DNA from: Tubulanus polymorphus
Lineage: Eukaryota > Nemertea > Palaeonemertea > Tubulaniformes > Tubulanidae
Direction of reading: 5' to 3'
Length of the DNA stretch: 64,000 nt
Assembly (NCBI RefSeq): GCF_964204645.1
Contig: NC_134026.1
Coordinates: forward strand, 3,286,001-3,350,000
Shown here: in pieces, positions 25,083 to 36,626 of the stretch
Layout of the letters: each line of letters starts with the position of its first letter
Numbering within the stretch: position 1 is the stretch's first letter
Program-made: the position numbers and the translations under genes
Notes under the pieces: generated by a model
Told to the model about the DNA's origin: nothing
Database searches by the model: none
Seen by the model: the letters and a program-made list of their open reading frames with translations, nothing else

Positions 25083-28000
25083 ATGGCGGCAGCACCGAAT
25101 AGTAAGTTCGGATATAGTTAATTTTCTGTCGATATAAATCCACTGTGCATCTTTTATTTTATAAGTAATCTGGTTTTGAATACAATGTGTATATATAGCT
25201 TTTCTGAAATATAACTTACGAATATACCTGCCTGATAAAGCTGTTAAATAAAGCTTTAATTCGACAAGATTTGTCGTTTTAATTTTTTCAACGCTAGATG
25301 GCGGCAGCAGCTTGTAGTACATTACCTATGTATGTACACAAATGCACATTAATCATTTCATATTGTACATTAACTTTTTTTAGGAATACAAATGATTCGT
25401 TATAAGCCCGTAGATGTATGGACGGTGAAAGAGAAATTATCTCTAGCATGTTCAGTCCGCCGGAGTGGAGATCAAAATTGGTAAAAATGATATTGATTGT
25501 TTGTTGATATCCTGGCAAAATGGGTGACAAATAAAAAAACTTATCTTTTATCGCCATGGTTTTTTTCTAAATCAAATTTATAGGGTGTCTGTAAGCAGAG
25601 CTATTAAACCTTTCGGTGAAAAGAGAAGACCACCGGACTGGTTTAACCAAAAAGTAGGTGCAGCCAAAATCTGCCTCAAGTGATCTGATTATTAGAAATG
25701 CAACACATTCTTGTTTGTTTCAGAATTGTGCTCTTCAATACGCAGACATGTTGGATAAAGTTGAAACTCCCAAGTAAGTTTTGACCCTTTCTGCATGATA
25801 TGTTCATATTGCATCCGTAACTCCGGCCTTCTAAGGCCTTGACCTCGGCCAGCAAAGATTGATATGAAAATCAAAATCGAAATCAATCGCAAAATTGCAA
25901 TTTTTTGATGTTAAAATTTAGTTTGAGATGTTGTGATTTTCTCAGGAGGAAGCGCGGAGATCAGGGTCATATTGAAACCCCCGGTGATCAGATTATACGT
26001 AAGTTGACTATAGAGAGAATTGAGGAACTGAAGAGAATGGTACAAGAGGAACAACAAGAATATAAGTACGATATCATAAAACTCGGGGTGAATTTTCTCA
26101 CTCGTCGAAATGACTAATTTGTTTTTGCGTATTTTACAGGAAACTTAAAAGTGAACGGGATGCAATTAGAGCAGGAGAATTCGATGATACGATTAAAGAA
26201 AAATACGAGGAATGTTTAGCGTAAGTTTCGTCGTGCAGTGTAGTTTCGCAATTCAGATACTCGAAAATATTTCCAATATTTTATCGGTGAGAGAATTGAG
26301 AATATTTCAGGAAATTCCGTAATGAATCGCAATGATTTTTTACAGACTACAGAAAGCTCGAGAAGATAAAGAAGCGGAACTCGATAAAGAGGCGACGGAG
26401 TTAGCTGAGAACCGAGCTGCAGCAGCAGGTAGTGTAACCATTTCATTGAAATTTCTGTGTTTTGGTCGTGCATTCTGCGGCAAATGGTTGAAGGAAATCA
26501 ATAAGGCCTAAGGATAGACGCAGTTTATGAAGTGTTTATAAAAGACCCGCGATGTTGAAGAATTAACTAAGATAATCTGTTAAACTGACGTTTCAGGAAG
26601 AATGCTTCTATACAACTTCAGCGATCAATTTATTGATGAATGGACATTTAGATAAATAGATATAGATACAGTTGTTAAAAGGAATTATTGGTGTGACCTA
26701 GTAAACTCCCAGTTAAATCTTCAATATTGTAGGCCATACATATCCCTGCTAATGTTGGACGCACAGAGATTGCTCCGATTTTGGCACTTAACTTTGGTGA
26801 ATCAAGCATGTTTTTTTTCCCAGCACTTCATCGCTTTTATTGCAGCTGCTGCCAAGGCGGCGTTGAAACCGGCGATTCCGGGACAGAAATCACCGAAGAA
26901 GCCAGTATTACCGAAACTGAAAGTTCCAGCGGCGACGACATCAACCGTCCCGGTCGACATACAGCAAATAGACGACACGACCCAGGACTCGATGTTATCA
27001 GAATCTATCAGCGTAGATGTGAGTATACTAACAAATAATTCCGTTTCTATCCAGTTGGAGATTGACTTTAGTGCATCTATACTGCCGTGTGATGTATAAA
27101 TGTTTGATGGACTTTGCTAGTACACAGCACTGTGGTGTATCGATGTAATTTGAAAGCAGTTTTTATCACTATTGAAAGATGGCAGCACCTGTCAAACAGT
27201 GAAATATTAGTAACTAACGATACTCCTCGCTGCGGTTTAGATGCACTTTAGCGGTATGCCCGTTATCTCCAGCACTTTCGGATATTAATTAGTCGGCACT
27301 GAAAGGGTTTTAAACATACCGGTATTTGACTAGGGCTTTCAAAATTGGAAAATAAGTGTTCGTTGTAAATGAAATACTCTACTATATTATAGGTAATGAC
27401 TGATGATGAGTTTATAGTAACTCCCTCCCCGAGCTGTACGCCGAAGCCTACACCACCGGCTTCACCTTTCCTTTCTACGTTATTACAGAAACTTCCAGAA
27501 TCTACTCCATCTACACTAACTATCAAAAATGTAAGTACCGGTGATGAGAAAATGATTTTAATTCTTAATTTTTATAGTAACTCATTCCTTCAAAACACAA
27601 CCGTTATCAGGACTACAGAAGTGCTCTAATTTGTTGATAGTTATGCTAGCTTTATAAAATATTTTATTCTGACAGGATCCTGATGAAATGAAAGTGATTT
27701 CACCTGAATTTGAAGTGGATATTCCTGCCGAGATTTCCGGTTACGATGATGAAACACCTAGCGCGGCGGATGAAGTCGAAAGTCAATCTGTTGACATGAA
27801 AACGGAACCAACCACCCCTTCATCGGGTACGAAAATTTTTTACCAACACTAATCATGAGATTGTCGCCCTGATAATTATGCTATATGTACCACATTTCGC
27901 TTGAACTTGTGTTATAGAACCATTGACATTTCATAAACTCATCACAACGCCGTTTATGGCGGTGGTTCATTAGGTTTATGGTTCATAGCTTATTCCTGCA

Positions 28001-31000
28001 AACAGTAGATTCATTACAGATTCTGTTTTATCACGCCTGTGTTTGTCGCCTTTCAAAAGTCTATTGTATGCTCTGTAGAAAAGCATTTCGATCAAAATAC
28101 CGGCATCTCTATACTAAGTTGTGTTATTTCTACTCTTGTGCGTGCATGTTTCATCCACATTTCAGTTTTCATCATTCATTTATTTATACGTATTCTTTTT
28201 TGCTTTGCTATATTCTCTGCACAGGTGTACCATCGACGCTTACCAAGTTATTGGTTTCCCCAGTCGTAAGCGCCCCTAGTCCAATCAAAACTAATTCAGC
28301 GGAAAGCGAAGCGAAAAAATCAGTCCCGCCACCGACAACGCCACCTTCAACTACGGCTAGTAACAAACAACCTTCCAATAACACACCAACTACGTTGCCA
28401 CCTAAAAATCTGTCGCCCGTCATAAATGTTAAGGCAGAGGCACCACCACCACCACCTAGTTCAGTTGCAAGCCTAGCTACTCCTGTCATCGCACCGAGCA
28501 AAACCCAGAGTAGCCCAATTCCAGGTATAGTTGAACGCTCTCAATTGCCAATTTATGAAATGTCACTAGTATGGATTGTAAACTCGGGGGGTTGACTGGT
28601 AGCTATTCAGATTTCTAACTATTTTCATTCACTTTGGTCACATTTGAAGGGATTTTGTGCATGTGGGTAGCGGTCATACATAATAGACTGCTTATTATCC
28701 TGCCTCTTAGTCACTTACTTTCCAGATCAAGTGAATTGATTTAATATAAATGAATGTGAACTTTAACGTGTGATTCCTAGGCAAAATATTTTGATGATAT
28801 TTTCTAGTTAAAACGACTGATGACGAGAGTCAAGATGTGGCGATTACTACACAAACTAAACCCGAAGTACAAGAGGAAGTTAAACAGGCAGAAGTCAAAG
28901 AAGAGGTGAATAAACAATGTTTCATTTGACTGCTTATCTTCGAACTATATTTCTTCTATGTTTAGTAAGAAGAGCAATCTGAAATGAGATATTCTGGATT
29001 TTTTTTTCGTATCTCTAATAGTGCAGAACAAATTCTAGTCAGATTCGAGTTTTACGTTCTATTTTAGATCGAAGATAGTAACGATAAATCGGTAGACGAG
29101 AATGTCTCGACAGCCGTAGCAAATACGAGTTCGATTGTTGATGTGTCGACTATCGACGAATCAATCGAGATCAAGGAAGAGCCGGCGTCTCCGGCGAGCA
29201 GCGTGTCGTCGAAAGTCAGTGAGATCGATAAAACTTCCAGACGTCGTCGATCCAGTCGAGGTTCCGGTCAGTTATATATGAATATAAAAACAATCATTAA
29301 AATAATCATATAAGTCCTGTATGAACTTTTCCTCAAACAGGGTGGCCACTCACCTGGAAATCAGGGAAAAGTTGGGGAATTTTCTTTTCTTTAAAAAAGT
29401 CAAGGAATAGTCGGGGAATTTTGTAAAAAGCTGAAAATTAGGGAAAAGTCGGAAATTTGTTGAGACTGCTAGATCGCGCATAAAATCAGTTTCCATCTAT
29501 GTCTTAATGTATTTGACTGTGTTAATTGATTGGATTCTTAGCAGATTGAGTCAGGGAAAAACATACATGTTATGGAATAGTCAGGGAAAAGTCTGGGGAA
29601 AAGCAGGTCAAATAAAAGTGCCCATCATGAAAAAGCATTTCATGAAGTTTGTTTCATTGAAAAACATTATCTTTGTATCTAGGTAACTTGAGGACAGTAA
29701 CAGCCGTTTAGAATATTAGAATAATGTTTAGATTTGTGGTTTCAGGCTATCGGTCACGTTCTGCTAGAAGAAGTCTGCGAGCTACTCGAAACACCCAGCA
29801 AGTAGGTCTACTGTTTACCTTCAAATTGCATTTTTCAGCTCGAACAAAAAGATACCTTTATTACAAAACGTAAATTCAATTTTGATTACCGAAGGCATAT
29901 CTGACACATTGAAAAAGAGTTTATAAAATGTATACCAGTATATCAGTAGCTCAAACCTCAAAAGTGCATAATGAAATTGAAGCGCCAAAGACTTGTTTTA
30001 CAATGATATACATATGTATTACCATAGTAGTTTAATTTTCTTCAGACCGCAATTTGTACTTTTTTCATGGTTATCAAAATATAACTTGAAAGTGATGTTT
30101 TGAATTATGTATTTTATTTTAGGAAAAGAAAGATGTCGATGCCGAATCATCGGACGATGAAACTGTTCCGGAAAGCGATGATACTTCATCGAATAAACTG
30201 CCGCCTCCTTCATCTGCATTCATTGAGTCGATTCCAAACAGTCCTGCATCAATGTCTCAATGGTAAAACCGCACAGCAAATGATTTTAACTTTATTTCCA
30301 GGGACAAGTTTTACAGACTGCTAAAGTGTGTATTTCTGTTGTATATTATAGTAGTGATACCGAGGATGAGAAAGTCTATAAAACGTGGAAAAAGTCTATA
30401 ATGCTCGTCTGGAGAGCAGCTGCTAATCACAAGTGAGTTTCTGAAAGATTTTTCGCTAGAAATTGTCTGAAAGTCTATACTCATTCAACAGTTTTTGAAT
30501 ATTATAATGGAATTTTGCTCAAATAGGCCTGTAGATCAAATAAATTTGTATTCATATTTCAGGTATGCTAATGTTTTTCTTCATCCCGTCACTAATGATA
30601 TAGCTCCTGGATATGACAGTGTTGTGTTCAGGTAAGATAGTTTCTATTCAATGAAAAGATGAAATACCTGAGGCCCTTATTCACTAAAAGCTTATTAGTC
30701 TCTCAATTGTTGAAGTCGTTGAAAATGAAAACGTCATACTTCTAAGAAACTAATCGTATATTTTTAGCTTAATGAAAACAACCCCCGAGTTATAAAGCCT
30801 TTCGAAATTGTATGGAAAGATAACTTGATTCGTAGTTCATTGTGTTTTGTTTTGAAGGCCGAAAGACCTACACACGATTAAGAAACACATCGAAACCGGA
30901 GTGATAAAAACAACGGCAGAATTTCAGCGAGATATTATGCTAATGTTTACGAATGCCACGATGTATAATAATTCCGACCACAACGTGTTCAAAATGGCGC

Positions 31001-33146
31001 AAGAAATGTATGACGACGTCATGCAGCATATCGAGGTAGAGTTACAAATGCTCATTTATGTACTCGCTTACATCTATATCAATTTTCATTTCTGGGTTTT
31101 TGATTGAGCGCACAGCAGATGAAAAGATTTAATAATCTGCATACCGGTATTCGTTTGAGAGATATTTCTTTTCTTGATTGTTGATCAGTTAATGAATACA
31201 AGTGTTGTGCTGTGATTTGGATCGGGTTGAACTGAGCAGTACATCCTTGCTGTAACAGGTCTCCCACTCATCCACCAGTCTGATTTATTAGCTTATTTCT
31301 GACAAAATTACTACCAAAGTCTATAAAACTGCGAAAAAAATTCTGTGAATACAAAAACTTTTAGTATTTGTAGTACCGGTAATAAGAGGTAAATTTTTAT
31401 GTAAATGTTTTTTGGTTACTCGTGTTTGCTATTACAGACGGTTTACACTGTTCAAGAACAAAAGTCTATGTCAAACAAAAAGTTTTTTGTAAGTTTTCCG
31501 GACATCTCCGTTATGGCAAGGATGAATGAATGACTTGTGTTATCGCTATAACGATTAGACGAAGATCTCTTTCACCTCGATGACAAATTTGTGAATCCAT
31601 TTTTGACAATGTTTGAGAATAGGGCTGTTTAGATGTCCTAATTGTCAAATCTGTAGACTTAAATCAGGACAGGTCATTGATCTATATGGCTTGATACTGA
31701 AATTCCGAATAACAGATGAACATACTGACAACTAACTTGATCAGTACTATCAAGTGGAGGTGTTGGTTTATAATTGTTGAATTTTCTCAATTGAGGTGAT
31801 ACAGATCTTTAAATATGGTTCTCTATTTCATATAATATATAACACTTTGTATTTATTACATAGAAACCTTGCACTCTTTCAATGGATTAGATAACTGCAC
31901 AACGTTTATTAATATCTCATTTAACTATATCCTTCCTGGCATGCACCGACCACTTCTATTACAATGTATGATACATAGTTCATGGTGGCTTATTTTAATT
32001 GATTAGACTCTATGGAGCCCGGTAAGAAGAATATCTTATAATCGGATCTGTAACAATTTACGTCCACCAGGTGGCAGTATTCTCTATTCATGCAGTGTGA
32101 AGCGTGGTGGATTGGGGACCCCTGATATATTTGTGTGTATTGTTGTTTTAAAGACTTTTGTTACTCTCTTTTTCTTTGAACACGCTGTCAAATATAGATA
32201 CTGTTAAGAGAAGAGGAATTGAATAATAAAGTAACTATAACAAAAATGTATCAATCACATTCATATTGTATTTCCACGCTTTTAGCTGTTGTTCATTTAT
32301 TGCATGCTGGCTTGTTATTATAAGATGGCATATTGCAAAACGGCTTTCTTTCAGCTTTGACTTGTTCAGCTTTGATTCCCATATCTTTTGTGAGTCATCT
32401 GTTTACAGTAGATCTCATTCCCAAGCTAAACGAAAAATTCGATTTTCTAAACAAACTAATTATTTTTATATGTGATAGATTTGTTTTTGTTGTTTGCAGA
32501 AATAATTTTTTCCTAGTATTCATATTCAATGCCTTTTGTTTTATGTGGAATGTTTTCCATCAGACTTATTTTATGTATAGGTGCTCAAAATAAATTTGTA
32601 TCGCTTTAAAATAGCTGCTTATCATAGTATCATTACCAGCTCTACAATTTCCATGCAGACAATTCTATATTTATAAGGAAAATCAAGGCCTAGTTTTGGC
32701 AAGACATTTTAGCCCATTTTCTGGACTAAATGTATGTTTCGACTGTTGGCCAAGATGTCTTCCAAAAGTTATCCGAAAACATATTAGAACAACAGATTCA
32801 AAATGGGCTTAGCCTGTGCAACTGGTGCCAGAAGATAATTTAATGTCAATGTCAGTGAATTTCCGTGGTTAATGTTGATATGTTTTGCATATTTCAGCAA
32901 TACGTGAACACTCAGTTGATGTTACAGGCGAATGAGACCAAGTCATTACGCGGAACCCGGCGATCTGAAGCTAGCGATAAAGTAAGACATTTTCTGATGA
33001 AATATCGAAGTAACTGTGTCTGCGTAACTTTTCTCAAAATTCGTCATCGATTCTTTCAGGAGGACGACGCGCGTAAACGCAAGACGTCGATAGATGGCGA
33101 CACAGGTGGTAAAAGTAAACGTCGAAAAACACGAGCAGATGACTGA
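25083..33146 (+). CDS. BRD8: Bromodomain-containing protein 8 (NuA4/TIP60 subunit), 20 exons, 757 aa
   Basis: Subunit of the TIP60/NuA4 histone acetyltransferase complex in the nucleus. Exons: 25083-25101, 25384-25480, 25584-25653, 25724-25773, 25946-26065, 26140-26220, 26346-26428, 26846-27018, 27393-27530, 27676-27826, 28225-28524, 28808-28905, 29068-29266, 29746-29801, 30123-30262, 30352-30432, 30563-30631, 30858-31035, 32898-32981, 33060-33146. The N-terminal SANT-like part has WTVKEKLSLAC and NWVSVSRAIKPFG, as in human BRD8, then TPKRKRG and a coiled coil (about 85-160). The middle is Pro/Ser/Thr-rich. One bromodomain (about 600-701) has WRAAANHKYANVFLHPVT, DIAPGYDSVV and FQRDIMLMF, with the acetyl-lysine Asn at 679. 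The C-terminus is Lys/Arg-rich, NLS-like. Human BRD8 has isoforms with a second bromodomain; this gene model has only one. A possible cassette exon lies in intron 18. Confidence 0.96.
29338..29610. repeat. TGGCCACCCTG-family MITE-like element, copy 3 (reverse)
   Basis: In BRD8 intron 13. Starts CAGGGTGGCCACT and contains repeated AGGGAAAAGTC and GGGGAATTTT phrases, the reverse complement of the phrases in the copies at 1611 and 21254. The right end is diffuse. Confidence 0.6.
31438..31488 (+). other. Candidate 51-nt cassette exon in BRD8 intron 18
   Basis: Flanked by an acceptor (TGCTATTACAG) and a consensus donor (GTAAGT). It is 51 nt long, phase 0 at both ends, open, and reads TVYTVQEQKSMSNKKFF. 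Insertion would fall just after the bromodomain without breaking the frame. The join that skips it matches the human order (...QIQQFLATQL), so skipping is taken as the default. Confidence 0.4.
31489..32897. other. Remainder of BRD8 intron 18
   Basis: AT-rich intron sequence with no recognised exon. It carries CCACCAGGTGGCAG at 32064-32077, which matches the vertebrate CTCF core motif. Confidence 0.35.
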
Positions 33147-36100
33147 AAGGGAACGATCAGTTTTATTACTCATCAACTCGACTTATGGCGATGAATAAGA
33201 TCATCTTGTTGTTGTAATGAGATAGTTATTGCGTTTCTATCAATTCGTTTATTACATCGAAGGACTTCTGGATCGCATAGAAAATACGACTTCAAACAGC
33301 GTAATATGACTTGATCATATAGTTTAAAGGGTCGATTTTCATGTTGCTCTTTCTAAGAACTGCCTTCAGATTTCTCGCGTTCTGAAAGTAAACACGTACT
33401 GTCTTAGCGAGTAGCGATGATCTTTGCATATGATGTAATATGATTTACGTAACGGTTACCGCGAAAATTTATGCGAAATGTAGCGAACAGGATTCAACTA
33501 GTACGGTTTCAACTTGTCACTGCTTTGTACGCGGAGTTTGCCAGCGCGTTGTTTAATATTCATAAATTTCATCGAAAACGTATGTAAATAAGTGTGTAAT
33601 CGGTTGTTTGTCTGCGGTAACCGAGATCAAAGCGTATTCGACGCGAGTCGGTATTGTCAGCTTAATATGTTCATCGTAAAAAGCAGGAAAATACGCCCTC
33701 GTAAACAAGTCACGCGTCGTTAGAAAAACACGGCTGTACGAACTAGCAGACGCTTTCATACGCAACCTATTTGAAACATTTGGTTATAGATGATTATAGA
33801 TACATAATGTAAAATAGATGGTACCATGAATACTGTAGACTCCCTCTCATCGGTCAACTTAAATATAAGACCCACAATCACGAATCTGAAAAGTTGAAAT
33901 ATAGAAACGTTAAAATTCATTTATAAAAATCCGAATTTTTCGATTTTCCACCAGAAATGGTTTTAAGTTGAAATAAGGATTTTTATGAATAAATTTTAAC
34001 GTTTCTATATTTTAAGAGTCTGGCTTCGTGATTGTGGGACTTATATATACTTAACTCCTCACTTGCACGTGTGGGGTAGTCTACTGTATTTCAGTTTTCA
34101 CATGAATTCACTGATGTCTTTGGTGCGATGTTGTACATTTAGATTTTGTATGCAATGAGTTTAGTAAGGATGAATGATTTTCTAGGTGTGGATTTAGTAT
34201 TTATGAGATTCTGTGCTGTGACAAAATACTTGGCGTGAAATCTCTTAATGAACACAGACTTTGAAGAATGAACTATATACATGTAGTTCTTATAGTCCAT
34301 GTGGTTTGAACACTTATAAACTTGAATGAATATTTTATAAGGAGTGATGGCGAGTTAAATGAGAAAATATAAAAACTATTTATGTATATAAACATCATTT
34401 CTTACTCTTGATTTTATTCTATACTTTTGAAGAAGGAAAGAAGAGCAGAGGAAAGGACCCAGTTTTTCTAGAATGCATAAATCGATGAACTTTCATGGTT
34501 CGTTGATGAGTTCGTTGGTGAATCCAACTGGATTCTGATTGGTAAGAGATACGCACTTAATTTCTCTTAAGCGTGGAAACAGTTTTCAGTCTCTCATTCG
34601 ATGTGAGCTAGGTTACAAAATCAGTGAATGCGATGCCGACATGTGCTGCCTCAGCTGGAATTCTCGACTTAAGATTCAATTATTACCTTCGTACTCACTT
34701 AGCCCGGTGTACCTGAGTCCATTAAAATTCCGTGCACTCGATACTGTGTGAAAATACCATGTTATCGCATCGGTTTAATTTTACTGACCAGTGAAGTGAA
34801 TACAAACAAACAGCTTCGTACAGCTCATAACAGTTTAAAAAAGTTGACCAACAAATTACCGATTCGTTTGATTTATCTTATCTACTAGTAAATCTACCAC
34901 CAGACAGTAGAGTATACATTAGCGCCCCACAAACAAATTGCTGAAGAGTCACATTCTACATTACATAGACTCCGTAACTGTTCCATTGTTTTCGGAGGCT
35001 CGATTTAAATGAACGCTTTTTATTTGACAATTGTAGAACTGCCCCTACAACCGTATTAACCCTGCACTCTAGAGATACACGAGTCCATGGTATATATAAC
35101 TGTTTCATTTTTTATGTACCGAAATCTCAAGACGCTTAACGGCATTTCTTCCGATGACATCTAATCCGAAATCATTTCGTTTAACACGGCTGATCGAGTG
35201 TAAAACATAAATCGTGTTCAACTGGTAGGAGAGAAAATGATTGGCAATTTGACTTGTGGTTGCAGATGTAAATGAGAAGTACTTTGAAGAGGTGCTACCT
35301 GTTGCCACTTCCCTTGACGTGGTACTGATAGCGAGTTCCGTAGAATCTCATCGGCGATTACAAGTAACAAGTCAATCTTTCAGCGATCAGTCGATACTGC
35401 AGTTTCCACTTGAGAAAGGAAAAAAACATCGAACACATTCGCAACAGTACACCCAACCGAATGCGATGTATATCGAGAGAACCAACTCCAAAAAAGCCGT
35501 ACCACTCCCGGGGTGAGTTTTCGCAAATTTACCACACGCAAAAGATACGTCGTTAAAGATGTACAGTAAAAACTATACGATACTCAACTTTATAGATATT
35601 ATGAGTTGATCTGACTCATTTATATGAGTTAATCTGACCTGCCGGGTGGTTTTTTTTAAACGCTTCACTAAAACACTGACTTATCCGAAAAAAAGCTTGA
35701 TACGCAAATGATATCCCATGCCAGATGGCCGTGTTCAACAAAAGGACTTTGATACTTGGAATTAAGACGATTTACTTCATTAATTCAGTAAATGCTGAAT
35801 TTGTTTAAAATCTGCTCTGGGGGCAGGACTCAAAGCTCTAAAAACTAATTGCTTAAATGCTTTATCATCGAGAAGGAGATATACGGGAGTCGACAATACA
35901 CCATCACATTGAATAGATACTTGGAAAAGATGCTCAGCAACTGGTGAACAGCAAAAGAAGAAAATCTATAATTATCTAACAATGATGTATATATACATTT
36001 GGGTTGGTTATTTATTAAATATAGTGAATAAAATAATAAATCGAGATAATCACAATTTTCAGTGTAACTCGTTATCAACAATAATACACGATATAAGTTT

Positions 36101-36626
36101 AAAATACGATTCACGCGGTTGGTCGCATTTCGCTTAGAAGATTTACAAGCGTTTTTTGATTAACAAATAAATAATCTTATAGATCAGTCTGTACTAAGAT
36201 ATTTAGCCGTTCTATTTATGATAATCCCGTAAAAAACGATGAGTCGTTTCATCTCTGAATAGGAACACTTAAGTGTCGCTGTACAGTATATTTTACTGTT
36301 TCGATTCATCTCGTTATTTTATTGTTCGACAAACTTACAAAATGAGATAAATACCGTGAGAATGGTATAAGTTCTTTAGCCATTACACGACAATTTACTG
36401 CCATATTTACAAGATAATTTGCGGAAAAAAACAGATAAACAACCAAGTAGGTGGTCTTTATTAAAGGCTGCGATCTTTTTATAATACATATTTGAGAAAC
36501 AATTTGATATTATAGAAGTAGCATTTCGGTGCACTACGTAGCTTTCCTAAAGCCACTCAAATTCGCTGGTCTGAAAACTGTTCGTGAATACCGAGAACGT
36601 CTTTCTGAAACCCTTGCAAACTGTTG
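33147..36626. other. Spacer between BRD8 and NKX3 (tail to tail)
   Basis: Contains the BRD8 3'UTR, a 260-bp foldback element (33830-34089) and an isolated exon-like open segment (35266-35512, +). The NKX3 transcript probably ends at the minus-strand AATAAA at 36462-36457. No other gene was recognised. Confidence 0.4.
33830..34089. repeat. Foldback / MITE-like element with long inverted arms
   Basis: The two halves are inverted copies. ATACTGTAGACT at the left pairs with AGTCTACTGTAT at the right. Further in, CCCACAATCACGAA pairs with TTCGTGATTGTGGG, and ATATAGAAACGTTAAAATT pairs with AATTTTAACGTTTCTATAT. The hairpin loop is near 33960. There is no coding capacity, so it is probably a non-autonomous DNA transposon. 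Confidence 0.75.

Noticed and set aside
26752-27099. 115-codon frame covering BRD8 exon 8
   Set aside because: It is the true BRD8 frame extended artificially into both introns; acceptor at 26845 and donor at 27019 bound the real exon.
27978-28595. 205-codon open frame with a Cys-rich hydrophobic start
   Set aside because: Only the part after the acceptor at 28224 is BRD8 exon 11; the upstream portion is intron that happens to stay open.
35845-36114. 89-codon minus-strand frame
   Set aside because: Leu/Ile/Tyr-rich translation of AT-rich DNA between two gene tails; looks like chance.
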